From assembly GCA_038326995.1 (NCBI GenBank), contig JBBQKP010000212.1:1-5849 (forward strand): a stretch of 5,849 nt of DNA, read 5' to 3'. The translations under genes and the position numbers were made by a program. This stretch comes from JBBQKP01 sp038326995. Its GTDB lineage: Bacteria > Planctomycetota > Phycisphaerae > Tepidisphaerales > Tepidisphaeraceae. The notes beneath the pieces were generated by a model. That model was not told where the DNA came from, made no database searches, and was given only the letters and a program-made list of their open reading frames with translations. How positions within the stretch are numbered: position 1 is the first letter of the stretch; each line of letters opens with the position of its first letter. Below are positions 5,163 through 5,849 of this stretch, in pieces.

Positions 5163-5849
5163 ATGAGCAGACCCGACTCCACACCCGCGGCCACTCCCTA
5201 CACCTTGCCACCAATCGGCGGTAACCCGTCGTCGATCGCCGCCACCACAACCAACCCCGGCAGCTTCGCCAACAAGAATCGCGTCGGCACGGCATGGACA
5301 TTCAGCTCACCCGACACGCCCGGCATGCCCGCGCCGTCGGATAAGACCGCGTGGGATTTTCTCCCCGAAAAATGGAGCGTACGGACAGTCTCTGCCGAAA
5401 CGCCGCTGGAATCATTCAGCCCGCACGCGTGTGCATTGGGCACGCACCCGTCGGTCGTTTTCCAAACCGCGACCGGTCAGGTAATGGAAGTGAAATTTCC
5501 CGTCGGCTTTGAGCCGATCACTCAGCTCGAGAACGCGCGTCTCGGGGTCATCACCAAGGAGATGATCCGCGTCGCCGAGCGCGAGGAGCATCTGACAGGT
5601 GAACAAGTCCGCGACGAGATCGCGGCCGGGCGAATGGTGATTCCCGCGAACATCAATCATCTGAAGTGGAAGCTCGATCCGATGGCCATCGGCCGCGCAT
5701 CCAAGACCAAGATCAACGCCAATATGGGCGCATCTCCCGTAAGCAGCTCGACCGATGAAGAAGTCGAAAAGCTGCAGTGGGCCGAGCGCTGGGGCGCGGA
5801 CACGGTGATGGATTTGTCCACAGGCGGCGACCTCAACGCCACCCGCATC
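5163..5849 (+). CDS. thiC: Phosphomethylpyrimidine synthase ThiC (5' part, runs off the window)
   Basis: Radical-SAM [4Fe-4S] enzyme that rearranges aminoimidazole ribotide into HMP phosphate, the pyrimidine half of thiamin. The window holds the first 229 codons with no stop. Recognisable ThiC segments are TQLENARLGVITKEM (120-134), VRDEIAAGRMVIPANINH (149-166), the IGRASKTKINANMGASPVSS block (177-196), and EEVEKLQWAERWGADTVMDLSTGGDL (199-224). The C-terminal CxxCxxxxC cluster lies beyond the edge. Residues 1-60 are Pro/Thr/Ser-rich and low-complexity, and residues 61-115 do not resemble the usual ThiC N-terminal domain I know. ATG 5163 is the first ATG in frame; there is no clear Shine-Dalgarno, so a later start (for example Met55) is possible but less likely. 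Regulation by the upstream TPP riboswitch confirms the assignment. Confidence 0.95.
   Translation, partial: MSRPDSTPAATPYTLPPIGGNPSSIAATTTNPGSFANKNRVGTAWTFSSPDTPGMPAPSDKTAWDFLPEKWSVRTVSAETPLESFSPHACALGTHPSVVFQTATGQVMEVKFPVGFEPITQLENARLGVITKEMIRVAEREEHLTGEQVRDEIAAGRMVIPANINHLKWKLDPMAIGRASKTKINANMGASPVSSSTDEEVEKLQWAERWGADTVMDLSTGGDLNATRI

Noticed and set aside
4903..5166. 87-codon + strand frame ending at a TGA that overlaps the thiC ATG
   Set aside because: It begins at a GTG inside the TPP aptamer and runs through the terminator and tandem repeat. The composition is not protein-like, and the overlap is most likely chance.

Overview
The window comes from a moderately GC-rich bacterium. I lean towards Planctomycetota (possibly a Phycisphaerae-like lineage). 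The reasons are the style of the ribosomal proteins (S16 and L19 with Lys/Pro/Ala-rich tails), patchy use of Shine-Dalgarno sites, roomy intergenic gaps and the thiC type. This is inference from sequence style, not a marker-based assignment. All genes I can support lie on the + strand, and no transposase, tRNA, rRNA or CRISPR array was seen.

Region 1 (1-2810) holds two envelope/polysaccharide genes. The first is a polytopic WecA/MraY-family undecaprenyl-phosphate sugar-1-phosphate transferase, which starts at or just before the left edge. The second is a complete UDP-glucose 6-dehydrogenase (ugd). Together they look like the end of an exopolysaccharide or surface-glycan block: one loads the first sugar phosphate on the lipid carrier, the other makes UDP-glucuronate. 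A perfect 12-bp hairpin closes the block.

Region 2 (2811-4776) is a ribosomal/tRNA-modification operon, rpsP-trmD-rplS. The usual rimM between rpsP and trmD is missing. A promoter-like site and a repeat-rich leader with a hairpin precede rpsP. The trmD start codon is embedded in an array of 7/14-nt tandem repeats. The trmD 3' end carries two A-runs, including an A-AAA-AAC heptamer next to the stop. A GC-rich TTCG-loop terminator follows rplS.

Region 3 (4777-5849) is a thiamin-regulated unit. A promoter fires almost directly into a TPP riboswitch aptamer, followed by a candidate terminator switch, a 13-bp tandem repeat and the 5' part of thiC (HMP-phosphate synthase), which runs off the right edge. 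The gene content is core housekeeping. I see no wholly new system; the items of interest are in the untranslated regions: the riboswitch insertion, the rpsP leader, the repeat-embedded trmD start and the possible trmD frameshift into the rplS start codon.
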